Part shown: positions 25,575 to 34,528 of the stretch, one piece after another
Numbering within the stretch: position 1 is the first letter of the stretch
How the letters are laid out: each line of letters begins with the position of its first letter
Source: Flavobacterium magnum
Lineage (GTDB): Bacteria; Bacteroidota; Bacteroidia; Flavobacteriales; Flavobacteriaceae
DNA length: 64,000 bases
Direction of reading: 5' to 3'
Assembly: GCF_003055625.1 (NCBI RefSeq)
Contig: NZ_CP028811.1
Span: 2,356,001-2,420,000, forward strand
The notes under the pieces: model-generated
Told to the model about the DNA's origin: nothing
The model's database searches: none
What the model saw: the letters and a program-made list of their open reading frames with translations, nothing else
Position numbers and translations under genes: made by a program

Positions 25575-27971
25575 ATGATCACAAACACCGAACTGGAATA
25601 TAAAGGCGACCTGTTCCCTTCAGCCGTCACGGAAATAAGGCAGGACGCTGATTCGGTCTTTTTCCACACCGATAATAATGTCATCCTCAAGATTACCATA
25701 CTGCGCGACAGCCTGATACGGTTCAGATATACGACAAAAGGATACTTCAGCAACGATTTTTCGTACGCCATCGACAAGTCACAATCACACGGTTACAACG
25801 CGCTGGAACTCATCGAACACGACACTTTTTACCAGATCAGCACCAGCAAGCTCATTTGCCGCGTGGATAAATCGGACCTCAGGATTCTACTCACAGACCT
25901 GGAAAATAATGTCATCCTCGAGGACGAGCTCGGTTTTCACTGGGAAGAAAGTTACCAGTTTGGCGGAAATATCGTCAAGATGAGTAAAGTGTCCCACGAA
26001 GGGGAAAGTTATTACGGCCTGGGCGACAAGGCCTCACACGCCAACCTCAAAGGCAAGCGGGTTGAGAACTGGGCAATGGACCAATATGCGTTCCACAAAG
26101 ACCAGGAGCCGTTGTATAAGGTCGTCCCGTTTTATATCGGACTGCACAACCGAAGGTCTTATGGGATTTTCTTTGACAATACCTTCAGGACCAACTTCGA
26201 CTTCGCACAGGAACGCCGCAACGTGACAAGCTTTTGGGCAGAAGGCGGGGAGATGAATTATTACTTTATTTACGGACCGCAAATGGCTGATGTCGTCACG
26301 ACTTACACCCATCTGACCGGTAAGCCGGAAATGCCGCCTATGTGGACATTGGGTTACCACCAATGCAAATGGAGCTACTACCCGGAAAGCAAAGTGCGCG
26401 AGATCACCTCGAAGTTCCGCGAACTCCAAATCCCCTGCGATGCCATCTACCTGGACATCGATTATATGGACGGCTTCCGCTGCTTCACCTGGAACAAGGA
26501 GTATTTTCCGGATCCCAGGAAAATGGTGGCAGAATTGGCCGAAGACGGTTTCAAGACCGTGGTCATCATCGATCCCGGCATCAAGATAGACAAGGATTAC
26601 TGGGTGTATCAGGAGGCATTGGAAAAGGATTATTTCTGCAAAAGGGCCGACGGCCCGTACATGAAAGGCAAGGTGTGGCCCGGAGAATGTAATTTCCCTG
26701 ATTTTACCAATCCTGAAGTGCGCGAATGGTGGGCGGGACTCTTCCGGGAGCTCATTGCCGATATCGGGGTCAAGGGGGTGTGGAACGACATGAACGAACC
26801 CGCCGTGATGGAGGTTCCCGGTAAGACGTTCCCTATGGACGTACGCCATGATTATGACGGCAATCCCTGCAGCCACCGCAAGGCGCACAACATTTACGGT
26901 ACCCAGATGGCGCGCGCCACCTACGAAGGCGTTAAGCGTTTTGCTTACCCGAAAAGGCCTTTCATCATCACACGTTCAGCCTATTCCGGCGCCCAGCGGT
27001 ACACTTCGTCCTGGACAGGCGATAATGTCGCGAGTTGGGAGCACCTTTGGATTGCCAACATTCAAATGCAGCGCATGTCGATCTCCGGCATGGGCTTTAC
27101 CGGTTCCGATATCGGTGGTTTCGCCGAGCAGCCTTCGGGCGAATTGTATGCGCGTTGGATCCAGCTGGGCGTGTTCCACCCGTTTTGCCGTACTCATTCG
27201 TCAGGCGACCACGGCGACCAGGAACCGTGGTCGTTTGATACTGAAATCGTCGACATCACGCGTAAATTCGTCAACCTGCGTTACCAGCTGCTGCCGTACC
27301 TGTACACTATGTTCTATGAATACGTCAATGATGGCGTTCCGATGCTGAAGCCATTGGTGTACTTCGATCAGGATGACCCGCAGACGCATTACCGCACTGA
27401 CGAATTCCTGTTCGGGAACCATATACTCGTATGCCCCATACTCGAACCCAACGCCCAGGGCCGCCGGATGTACCTTCCCGCAGGCAACTGGTACAATTAT
27501 TGGACCGGCGAAAAGGTTTCAGGCAGAAAAGAGCTTTGGGTAAAAGCCGACTACGACCAGATTCCGATTTTTATAAAGGAGGGCGCGGTCATTCCGAAGT
27601 ATCCCGTGCAACAGTATGTGGGCCAACTTAAATTCGATGAAGTCACTTTGGAAGTATATTACAAACTGGGCAAGGAAAAATCATTCCTTTATGAAGACGC
27701 CCAGGACGGCTACGATTACAACAAAGGCCGTTACAGCCTGTCGACCTTCACGTTCAATGGCAAGGAAAACCAGCTGATCATCCAACAGCATAAGGAGGGG
27801 AAGTTTGAAGTGCCGTACGGTAAATTTAAGGTCAACCTGCACGGACTCCCATTTAAGGTCAAGACGATCTACATCGATAATGAGCGCGCTGATGCAGAGG
27901 CGACCCGGTTTGATGGCACGACATTGTTTATTGATAAAGATTTTACAGAATTACATATTACGGGCGCGTAA
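25575..27971 (+). CDS. Family 31 glycoside hydrolase (alpha-glucosidase)
   Basis: The ATG at 25575 gives 798 residues without a signal peptide, so a cytosolic enzyme is likely. The N-terminal beta domain leads to GH31 blocks PPMWTLGYHQCKWSYY, DIDYMDGFRCFTW, VWNDMNEPAVM (nucleophile D405) and SSWTGDNVASWEHL (acid/base D483); GFTGSDIGGFAEQPSGELYARW follows. This set is characteristic of alpha-glucosidases and alpha-xylosidases; the HQCKWSYY form is common in alpha-glucosidases. It would release glucose from alpha-linked oligosaccharides. It lies about 3 kb from glgB but is separated from it by two opposite-strand genes, so they share no operon. Confidence 0.95.
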   Translation: MITNTELEYKGDLFPSAVTEIRQDADSVFFHTDNNVILKITILRDSLIRFRYTTKGYFSNDFSYAIDKSQSHGYNALELIEHDTFYQISTSKLICRVDKSDLRILLTDLENNVILEDELGFHWEESYQFGGNIVKMSKVSHEGESYYGLGDKASHANLKGKRVENWAMDQYAFHKDQEPLYKVVPFYIGLHNRRSYGIFFDNTFRTNFDFAQERRNVTSFWAEGGEMNYYFIYGPQMADVVTTYTHLTGKPEMPPMWTLGYHQCKWSYYPESKVREITSKFRELQIPCDAIYLDIDYMDGFRCFTWNKEYFPDPRKMVAELAEDGFKTVVIIDPGIKIDKDYWVYQEALEKDYFCKRADGPYMKGKVWPGECNFPDFTNPEVREWWAGLFRELIADIGVKGVWNDMNEPAVMEVPGKTFPMDVRHDYDGNPCSHRKAHNIYGTQMARATYEGVKRFAYPKRPFIITRSAYSGAQRYTSSWTGDNVASWEHLWIANIQMQRMSISGMGFTGSDIGGFAEQPSGELYARWIQLGVFHPFCRTHSSGDHGDQEPWSFDTEIVDITRKFVNLRYQLLPYLYTMFYEYVNDGVPMLKPLVYFDQDDPQTHYRTDEFLFGNHILVCPILEPNAQGRRMYLPAGNWYNYWTGEKVSGRKELWVKADYDQIPIFIKEGAVIPKYPVQQYVGQLKFDEVTLEVYYKLGKEKSFLYEDAQDGYDYNKGRYSLSTFTFNGKENQLIIQQHKEGKFEVPYGKFKVNLHGLPFKVKTIYIDNERADAEATRFDGTTLFIDKDFTELHITGA

Positions 27972-28009
27972 TTAAAATCGTACTTTTGGAGTGTTTTAAA
28001 ACCATAACC

Positions 28010-28822
28010 ATGAGAAAATACGTAATAATATCCGCTTTTGCGATGGCGCTGGGAATTTCCTGTGCCACCAATCCTTTTACAGGAAAAAAGACACTGAACT
28101 TTGTCTCAAATGACCAGATTTTTCCGATGGCGTTTGCGCAATACAAACAATTCCTGACCGAAAATAAAGTGGTTTCAGGCAGTGGCGCTGCGCAACAGGT
28201 GCAGACCGTCGGTAATAAAATCCGGATTGCCGCTGAAAAATACCTGAATTCCCTCGGACAGAAAGAATACCTGAACGGCTACGCCTGGGAATACAAGCTC
28301 GTCGAGAATAAGGAAGTGAACGCCTGGTGCATGCCGGGTGGTAAAATCGTAGTGTACTCCGGAATTCTGCCTGTCACTAAAGATGAAGCCGGACTTGCAA
28401 CAGTACTGGGGCACGAAGTGTCGCACGCTTTGGCCAATCACGGGGCACAGCGTATGAGCGCCGATCAGCTTCAGCAGCTTGTCGGCATAGGGGTAGGCGC
28501 TGCTGTATCCGGTCAGTCACAGGAAAAGCAGGCCATCTTTTCACAAGCCTATGGTTTAGGGTCTACGTTACTGGTTACCTTACCGTTCAGCCGCAGCAAT
28601 GAATCTGAAGCCGATGAAATCGGGCTTACCCTGATGGCCATCGCCGGGTACAACCCTGATCAGGCCATTACGTTCTGGCAGAGGATGTCAGCACAGGGTG
28701 GAGGCGCACCGCCGGAATTCCTGAGTACACACCCGTCAGATGCTACAAGGATCAGGGACCTGAAGCGTTTGATTCCGCAAGCCAAGGCGACCGCGGCCAA
28801 ATTCGGTGTCGTGTACAAATAA
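28010..28822 (+). CDS. M48 family metallopeptidase lipoprotein
   Basis: The ATG at 28010 gives 270 residues with a lipoprotein signal (lipobox LGISC, Cys18). The zinc site is H135-E-V-S-H139 in LGHEVSHALANHGAQR, with E200 (NESEADEIGL) as third ligand, as in the BepA/LoiP branch of M48 proteases. The end (EFLSTHPSDATRIRDLK) is also typical. It probably acts in the periplasm on outer-membrane protein quality control. It starts 38 bp after the GH31 stop and could be read through from it. A terminator follows. Confidence 0.95.
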   Translation: MRKYVIISAFAMALGISCATNPFTGKKTLNFVSNDQIFPMAFAQYKQFLTENKVVSGSGAAQQVQTVGNKIRIAAEKYLNSLGQKEYLNGYAWEYKLVENKEVNAWCMPGGKIVVYSGILPVTKDEAGLATVLGHEVSHALANHGAQRMSADQLQQLVGIGVGAAVSGQSQEKQAIFSQAYGLGSTLLVTLPFSRSNESEADEIGLTLMAIAGYNPDQAITFWQRMSAQGGGAPPEFLSTHPSDATRIRDLKRLIPQAKATAAKFGVVYK

Positions 28823-28850
28823 GCTGCGCCGTTTAAACTGAATACAAGTA

Positions 28851-28876
28851 AAGCCATTCCCCGGGATGGCTTTTTT
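28851..28876 (+). terminator. Terminator after the M48 gene
   Basis: AAGCCAT/ATGGCTT stem (extendable through TCC/GGG) and a T6 run, 28 bp after the stop. Confidence 0.85.
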
Positions 28877-28887
28877 GTTTTGGTACA

Positions 28888-28925
28888 CCGAAGATGGCAG
28901 CCGGAAGGGTAGCGTGTTTCAGGGA
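28888..28925. repeat. Fragment related to the intergenic hairpin repeat
   Basis: CCGAAGATGGCAGCCGGAA, followed by GCGTG and AGGGA, has the same order as the left part of the copy at 34271-34305 (CCGAGGCACGATGGCAGCCGG, AA, GCGTGAGGGA). The hairpin core is missing. It could be a decayed copy. Confidence 0.4.
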
Positions 28926-29000
28926 TTATCTTTCAGTCAAATTATTTGCCGATTGGCCGTATGACGAAAAAAATAAATACATTCGTGGAAAATCTCCGAT

Positions 29001-30320
29001 ATGGCCAATTTAGAAAAAGGCAGTAAGAAGCTGCTCAATGCATGGGCTTTCTACGACTGGGCAAATTCAGTGTACCCACTGACAATCTCTTCTGCAATAT
29101 TCCCGATCTTTTATGAGAAACTGTTTACGGGCCGCGACCATTACATCCATGTTTTCGGCACCTCATTGAAAAATTCGGCTTTGATCAGTTTCGTCACTGC
29201 GGCTGCATTCCTTGCCGTGGCGTTTTTTTCACCTTTGTTGTCCGGCATAGCCGATTATGTGGGCAACAAGAAAAATTTCATGCGTTTCTTCTGCTACCTC
29301 GGCGCCTTGTCTTGTATGGGCCTGTATTGGTTCGACCTCGACAACATCTACGTAGGGTTGCTTTTTTACTTCCTGGGGCTGATCGGGTTCTGGGGCAGCC
29401 TGGTTTTTTACAATTCATATCTGCCGGATATCGCCTATCCGGAGCAGCAGGACAAGATCAGCGCAAAAGGGTACTCGCTGGGGTATTTGGGCAGCGTCAT
29501 CCTGCTGGTCATCAACCTGGCCATGGTCATGAAGCCGGAGCTCTTCGGGATTACGGGCGCACCGCTCGAAGCAGCATTGAAGGCGATGAAGTATTCTTTC
29601 ATCAGCGTTGGCGTATGGTGGATCGTCTTCAGCCAATATACCTACCATTACCTGCCTAAAGGCAACCGGAACGCTGGAAAAGTGACCCGGGCGGTGCTGT
29701 TCAACGGCTTCCGCGAACTCAGGAAAGTGTGGGGGTTGCTCAACCAGAATGTGCCACTGAAACGGTACCTGAGCAGTTTTTTTGTGTATAGCATGGCGGT
29801 ACAGACGGTGATGCTCATCGCCACTTACTTCGGTTCCCAGGAAATCAAATGGGAAAATGCGGACCAAAGCACCATTGGTCTGATCATCTGTATCCTCGTC
29901 ATTCAGCTTGTTGCCGTATTGGGCGCTGTCCTGACGTCAAGGGCGTCTGCGAGGTTTGGCAATATCCCGGTGCTGATGGCCATCAACGCATTCTGGCTGC
30001 TGCTGTGCATCGGGGCGTATTTTATTACCACACCAATGGCCTTTTACGGTATGGCCGGGCTGGTAGGTCTCGTTATGGGAGGCATACAGGCGCTGTCACG
30101 GTCAACCTATTCGAAACTGCTTCCGGAAACCACTGACACGGCATCATTTTTTAGTTTTTATGATGTTTCGGAAAAGATCGGTATCGTAATCGGGATGCTC
30201 GTCTATGGCATCATCGACCAGATTACGGGCAGCCCCAGGTTTGCGATCGTCTTCCTCGCGCTGTTTTTCCTTGTCGGGTTGCTGCTGCTTAGAAGAGTGC
30301 CCCGTAAAAAGTTGGCATAA
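29001..30320 (+). CDS. MFS transporter, UMF1/Atg22-like
   Basis: A 439-residue membrane protein with about 12 hydrophobic helices. The N-terminus LLNAWAFYDWANSVYPLTI is the signature of the UMF1 family (vacuole effluxer Atg22-like), and the central and C-terminal parts (GGIQALSRSTYSKLLPETT, FFSFYDVSEKIGIVIG) match too. Substrates of the bacterial members are not established; efflux of amino acids or other metabolites is suggested from the fungal family. It appears to be monocistronic; a weak -7-like TACATTCG is at 28978-28985. Confidence 0.9.
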   Translation: MANLEKGSKKLLNAWAFYDWANSVYPLTISSAIFPIFYEKLFTGRDHYIHVFGTSLKNSALISFVTAAAFLAVAFFSPLLSGIADYVGNKKNFMRFFCYLGALSCMGLYWFDLDNIYVGLLFYFLGLIGFWGSLVFYNSYLPDIAYPEQQDKISAKGYSLGYLGSVILLVINLAMVMKPELFGITGAPLEAALKAMKYSFISVGVWWIVFSQYTYHYLPKGNRNAGKVTRAVLFNGFRELRKVWGLLNQNVPLKRYLSSFFVYSMAVQTVMLIATYFGSQEIKWENADQSTIGLIICILVIQLVAVLGAVLTSRASARFGNIPVLMAINAFWLLLCIGAYFITTPMAFYGMAGLVGLVMGGIQALSRSTYSKLLPETTDTASFFSFYDVSEKIGIVIGMLVYGIIDQITGSPRFAIVFLALFFLVGLLLLRRVPRKKLA

Positions 30321-30333
30321 TCATAAAATAAAT

Positions 30334-30341
30334 TATATTTG
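30334..30341 (+). promoter_or_regulatory. -7 element of the PN-linker lipoprotein gene
   Basis: TATATTTG, with TTGG at 30312-30315 about 19 bp before it, matches the Bacteroidota promoter well and lies 21 bp before the ATG. Confidence 0.55.
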
Positions 30342-30362
30342 GGGCATCTTAAAAAGATTTGT

Positions 30363-31565
30363 ATGAAAAATTTCAAAATATTATTTCGAGTTTTTGCTTT
30401 TCTGGTCTTATTGTCAATTACGGCCTGTACCGGAGACGTGGAACCTATTGATCCTTATGTGTTAAATCCGAATGTCACCGAATGTCCCGAACCGACAACC
30501 TTTACTTCCAGCGATTTCGTTGAAACCAAAGTTACTTTGACCTGGGTTTCCGAGGGTGATTTATGGGAAGTGGAGTATGGTCCGGCAGGTTTCGCACACG
30601 GTCAGGGAACTTCGGTAACTACTGCGGAACGCACCTTTGCGGTCGATGGTTTGGTTGCCACACAGGAGTACGATTTCTACGTACGCACCAGCTGCGGTGA
30701 TGTATTCAGCGACTGGGTGGGCCCCATTGGCGTTAATGACACGGTTATCATCGATCCGAATCCCAACCCGAATCCGAATCCGCAGACCGGTACTTTCAAA
30801 GCCGACTTTGATGGCGGTACTTTCGTAGCGACAACCACTACTGCATTTATTACAGGTGATGGTATCGCGATTACGGGCCTGAAAGCCAACGGCGCCGGAT
30901 TCGCCATCTTATTGGACGGACAGACTACCGGTACTTATACCGATAACGCGGGGATTTTTTACAACCAAAGCGCGAATGCTGAGTTCGGTTATTCCAATGC
31001 CAATGCGGATTTTGAAACCAACGGCGAGGTCGTGATTACCGAAATCAATACAACCAACCACACGATTTCCGGAACGTTCCATTTTACAGGAATCTGGTCC
31101 GAATTTGATGCCGTTCCTGCGGTGCCAAATAAGGAATTCACTAACGGAACCTTTACCGTCCCATACACCTCCACCAACCCGAATCCCGGTAGCGATACCT
31201 TTTTCGCTAAAGTAGACGGTACTGAATTTTCGGAAAGCCAGATTGACGTAGGATTCGTATCTGCTTCAGGCGTGCCGGATTATATCAGTATTGTGGGCAC
31301 AAAGCCAAGCGGCGACAATTTAGGACTGCGTGTTAATGACGGGCTGGCGCCGGGGACTTATACGATTACCGGTCCGCTTACCGATGATGTCGTGGGCGCA
31401 CACCTGCTGCAGGACGATGTGTTGTATCAGGCCACCTCAGGTACCGTTACAATTACGCAGATGACGGCTACCCATGTTACCGGGACATTTTCCGTGACGA
31501 TGAAAAATTTCGAAGGCACGGTCACGCGTCAGGTTACTGAGGGCGCTTTCAGCGTGGATTACTAA
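30363..31565 (+). CDS. Lipoprotein with FnIII-like domain, PN-repeat linker and two beta domains
   Basis: The ATG at 30363 gives 400 residues. The lipobox is ITAC (Cys22). Residues about 38-120 form a fibronectin type III-like domain (VTLTWVSEGDLWEVEYGP ... EYDFYVRTSCGD). A linker of repeated Pro-Asn (PNPNPNPNPQ, about residue 132-141, coded by a CCGAAT-type repeat at 30753-30783) leads to two related beta domains of about 130 residues each, opening with TFKADFDGGTF and TFFAKVDGTEF; these resemble the flavobacterial DUF6252 fold. Function unknown; likely on the outer membrane. A good terminator follows. Confidence 0.82.
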   Translation: MKNFKILFRVFAFLVLLSITACTGDVEPIDPYVLNPNVTECPEPTTFTSSDFVETKVTLTWVSEGDLWEVEYGPAGFAHGQGTSVTTAERTFAVDGLVATQEYDFYVRTSCGDVFSDWVGPIGVNDTVIIDPNPNPNPNPQTGTFKADFDGGTFVATTTTAFITGDGIAITGLKANGAGFAILLDGQTTGTYTDNAGIFYNQSANAEFGYSNANADFETNGEVVITEINTTNHTISGTFHFTGIWSEFDAVPAVPNKEFTNGTFTVPYTSTNPNPGSDTFFAKVDGTEFSESQIDVGFVSASGVPDYISIVGTKPSGDNLGLRVNDGLAPGTYTITGPLTDDVVGAHLLQDDVLYQATSGTVTITQMTATHVTGTFSVTMKNFEGTVTRQVTEGAFSVDY

Positions 31566-31589
31566 ATATTAGACTTAACTAAGAATATC

Positions 31590-31615
31590 AATCCCGGCTT
31601 TGTCCGGGATTTTTG
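31590..31615 (+). terminator. Terminator after the PN-linker lipoprotein gene
   Basis: AATCCCGG/CCGGGATT stem with a 6-base loop and a T-run, 25 bp after the stop. Confidence 0.85.
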
Positions 31616-31761
31616 TTTGGCATAATCATTGCCTGACAACGGTGCCGCAGTAAAAATTTTAACGCAATTTTATCTGGTGTTCAGAAGTATACAACATTTT
31701 TAAACAATAAATTTGCTGTTATCCGTGTTTCGGGTAATGACAAAATGACTTAAAACAAAAT

Positions 31762-34215
31762 ATGTCCAGCCAAAAAATTACCACACTTGACAACTTGTCA
31801 CTTCAGGATTTAGACTCCGAAGCCGATCTTATACCCCTTTTAACGGCCGAAGATGAGGAAGAAATGGCCAATGAGCAGCTTCCGCTTTCATTACCGATAC
31901 TCCCGTTACGCAACACGGTCCTGTTTCCCGGTGTTGTCATCCCCATCACAGCGGGCCGGGACAAATCGATCAAGCTGATTAACGATGCCAACAACAGCGA
32001 TAAGATTATCGGGGTGGTGTCGCAAATCAATGAGGAAGTTGAAGATCCCACATCCGTAGACATTAATACCATTGGGACCGTGGCCAAAATCCTGCGGGTT
32101 TTGAAAATGCCCGACGGGAACATCACAGTCATCCTCCAGGGGAAAAAGCGTTTCGAGATCGAAAGGGTCACCACTGAAATACCCTATCTCAAAGCCGACA
32201 TCAAGGAAGTGCCCGAAGAGCGCCCCAAAAATGGTGAAAAGGAATTTTCAGCGATCATTGACTCGCTCAAGGAACTCGCTACGCAGATCATTCAGGAAAG
32301 TCCGAATATCCCCACTGAAGCGACGTTTGCGATCAAGAATATTGAAAGCCAGTCATTCCTCGTCAATTTCGTGTCGTCCAACATGAACCTTTCGGTGAGG
32401 GAAAAGCAGGATTTGCTTGCGATGAACAACCTCAAGGACCGCGCTTTGGCCACATTAAAATTCATGAATATCGAGTTGCAGAAACTTGAACTCAAGAACG
32501 ACATCCAGTCGAAAGTACGGTTCGACCTTGACCAGCAGCAACGCGAATATTTCCTGCATCAGCAGATGAAGACCATACAGGAAGAACTGGGTGGCGTCTC
32601 GCACGAGGAGGAAATTGATGACATGCGCCAAAAGGCGAAAGCCAAAAAATGGGATGAAAAGACGCAGAAGCATTTCGATAAGGAATTGTCGAAAATGCAG
32701 CGCATGAACCCGCAGGCGCCTGACTTTGGCATACAAAGAAATTATCTTGAACTGTTCCTCGAACTGCCGTGGAATGAATTCTCCAAAGACAACTTTGACC
32801 TGAAGCGCGCACAACAGGTGCTGGATCGGGATCATTTTGGGCTCGAGGATGTGAAGAAGCGGATGATCGAACACCTTGCGGTCCTGAAACTGCGCAACGA
32901 CATGAAATCGCCGATCCTATGCCTTACCGGACCTCCCGGGGTAGGGAAAACCTCCATCGGGAAATCTGTAGCGGAGGCGCTCGGACGAGAATATGTGCGC
33001 ATCTCGCTGGGCGGTTTGCGTGACGAGGCTGAAATCCGCGGGCACCGGAAAACCTATATCGGGGCTATGCCCGGACGCATCATCCAGAGCATTAAGAAAG
33101 CGGGTACGTCGAATCCTGTATTTGTCCTCGATGAGATCGACAAATTGTCGAACAGCAACCAGGGCGATCCGTCATCGGCGTTGCTTGAAGTGCTCGATCC
33201 GGAGCAAAATAGTGAGTTTTACGATAATTTCCTTGAAATGGGCTATGACCTTTCGAAAATCATGTTCATCGCGACGTCGAATAACCTGAGCGCCATACAG
33301 CCCGCGCTGCGCGACAGGATGGAAATCATCAAGATGTCAGGTTACACCATTGAGGAGAAGGTGGAAATTGCCAAAAATCATTTGTTCCCGAAACAGCTTG
33401 CAGCACATGGCCTAACGCCGAAGCAACTGACCATCGGGAAGAAGCAGCTTGAAAAAATCATTGAAGGCTACACCCGCGAATCAGGAGTGCGCAACCTCGA
33501 GAACAAGTTAGCGCAGGTGATACGCCATGCGGCGAAATCAGTTGCCATGGAAGAAGCGTACAACAGTAAGGTAAGCGATGCGGACATCGTGGAAATCCTG
33601 GGCGCTCCCAAACTGCACCGTGACAAATCGGAAAGCAATGAGGTGGCGGGCGTCGTCACCGGACTGGCGTGGACCAGCGTGGGCGGCGACATCCTGTTTA
33701 TCGAGTCACTGATATCTAAGGGAAAAGGCACAATGAGCATGACCGGAAACCTGGGGAATGTCATGAAGGAGTCGGCGACCATTGCACTCGAATACATCAA
33801 GGCGAATGCGGAACAATTGGGCATTGACCAGGAAATTCTCTCAAAATACAATCTGCACATCCACATACCGGAGGGCGCCACGCCCAAAGACGGACCGAGC
33901 GCGGGCATTGCAATGCTGACTTCACTCGTATCGGTGCTGAAGCAGAAGAAAATACGTAAGAGCCTTGCAATGACCGGCGAGATTACGCTGCGCGGCAAGG
34001 TATTGCCGGTGGGTGGTATCAAGGAGAAAATCCTCGCTGCAAAACGCGCCAATATTAAGGAAATCATTATGTGCCTCGATAATAAGAGCGATGTCGAGGA
34101 AATCAACAAGACGTATATTGAGGGCCTGACATTTCATTATGTAAAGGAAATGAGCGAGGTGCTGAAAATTGCGATACTGGATGAAAAAGTAAAAAACGCG
34201 AAGACATTGTCATAA
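31762..34215 (+). CDS. lon: Lon protease (endopeptidase La)
   Basis: An 817-residue LonA. The N-terminal substrate domain (LPILPLRNTVLFPGVVIPI) is preceded by about 40 acidic residues, a normal Bacteroidota extension. Walker A is GPPGVGKT (390-397) and Walker B is PVFVLDEIDKL. The protease dyad is S713 (PKDGPSAGIAM) and K756 (GGIKEK), with the 43-residue spacing of E. coli Lon. It degrades unfolded and regulatory proteins in the cytosol. It is followed by a terminator and then porQ on the same strand. No heat-shock operator is recognised in the 146-bp leader. Confidence 0.98.
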   Translation: MSSQKITTLDNLSLQDLDSEADLIPLLTAEDEEEMANEQLPLSLPILPLRNTVLFPGVVIPITAGRDKSIKLINDANNSDKIIGVVSQINEEVEDPTSVDINTIGTVAKILRVLKMPDGNITVILQGKKRFEIERVTTEIPYLKADIKEVPEERPKNGEKEFSAIIDSLKELATQIIQESPNIPTEATFAIKNIESQSFLVNFVSSNMNLSVREKQDLLAMNNLKDRALATLKFMNIELQKLELKNDIQSKVRFDLDQQQREYFLHQQMKTIQEELGGVSHEEEIDDMRQKAKAKKWDEKTQKHFDKELSKMQRMNPQAPDFGIQRNYLELFLELPWNEFSKDNFDLKRAQQVLDRDHFGLEDVKKRMIEHLAVLKLRNDMKSPILCLTGPPGVGKTSIGKSVAEALGREYVRISLGGLRDEAEIRGHRKTYIGAMPGRIIQSIKKAGTSNPVFVLDEIDKLSNSNQGDPSSALLEVLDPEQNSEFYDNFLEMGYDLSKIMFIATSNNLSAIQPALRDRMEIIKMSGYTIEEKVEIAKNHLFPKQLAAHGLTPKQLTIGKKQLEKIIEGYTRESGVRNLENKLAQVIRHAAKSVAMEEAYNSKVSDADIVEILGAPKLHRDKSESNEVAGVVTGLAWTSVGGDILFIESLISKGKGTMSMTGNLGNVMKESATIALEYIKANAEQLGIDQEILSKYNLHIHIPEGATPKDGPSAGIAMLTSLVSVLKQKKIRKSLAMTGEITLRGKVLPVGGIKEKILAAKRANIKEIIMCLDNKSDVEEINKTYIEGLTFHYVKEMSEVLKIAILDEKVKNAKTLS

Positions 34216-34238
34216 ATGTGACGCCACTGCAATACAGG

Positions 34239-34268
34239 AGCCGGGACTTTTTCCCGGCTTTCTTTTTT
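34239..34268 (+). terminator. Terminator after lon
   Basis: AGCCGGGA/TCCCGGCT stem followed by a T-run, 24 bp after the lon stop. Confidence 0.87.
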
Positions 34269-34269
34269 A

Positions 34270-34435
34270 GCCGAGGCACGATGGCAGCCGGGAACCGCGT
34301 GAGGGACGGGAGCGGCAGCCTTTGCAGCGCAGCGGAAAAGCTACAGCGGACGGCCCGACCCCGTTGCCGTACCGTTTTCCGTCAGGACCCGATTGCCGCA
34401 ACGGGGGCACGCCCAAAAAAGGCTTCCGTTTAAGA
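34270..34435. repeat. Intergenic hairpin repeat, diverged GC-rich copy C
   Basis: CCGAGGCACGAT (34271) matches CGAAGCACGAT of copy D. The core 34301-34356 (GGGAGCGGCAGCCTTT ... GGAAAAGCTACAGCGGACGG) matches copy A (GGCAGCGGCATCCTTT ... GGAAAAGATACAGCGGACAG), but the TCTTT-loop hairpin is not clear. A second inverted repeat, CCCCGTTGC (34359-34367) and GCAACGGGG (34398-34406), is perfect over 9 bp and encloses 30 bases. Confidence 0.55.
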
Positions 34436-34528
34436 TTACACCTGATTCCGCGCTGCTGATTCTTTCTCCTAAAGGAAAAAATAATATCTTCGCAGCTGCG
34501 TTATAGTACCGCATTTACTACGGCATTC

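Larger units (their letters stand above)
34216..34528. other. 313-bp intergenic region with terminator and hairpin repeat copy
   Basis: No gene is seen. It holds the lon terminator (34239-34268), a GC-rich diverged copy of the intergenic repeat (34270-34435), and a -7-like TATCTTCG at 34495-34502 ahead of porQ. Confidence 0.75.

Noticed and set aside
26034..26888. Open frame of 284 codons opposite the GH31 gene
   Set aside because: It covers the conserved catalytic barrel of GH31 on the other strand and its translation is His/Val-rich without family similarity.
30753..30783. Short CCGAAT-type tandem repeat, considered as a CRISPR or satellite
   Set aside because: It is six-base codon repetition for the Pro-Asn linker inside a lipoprotein gene.
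32455..34109. Several antisense frames opposite lon
   Set aside because: They follow from the GC-biased third positions of lon and have no start or spacing signals.
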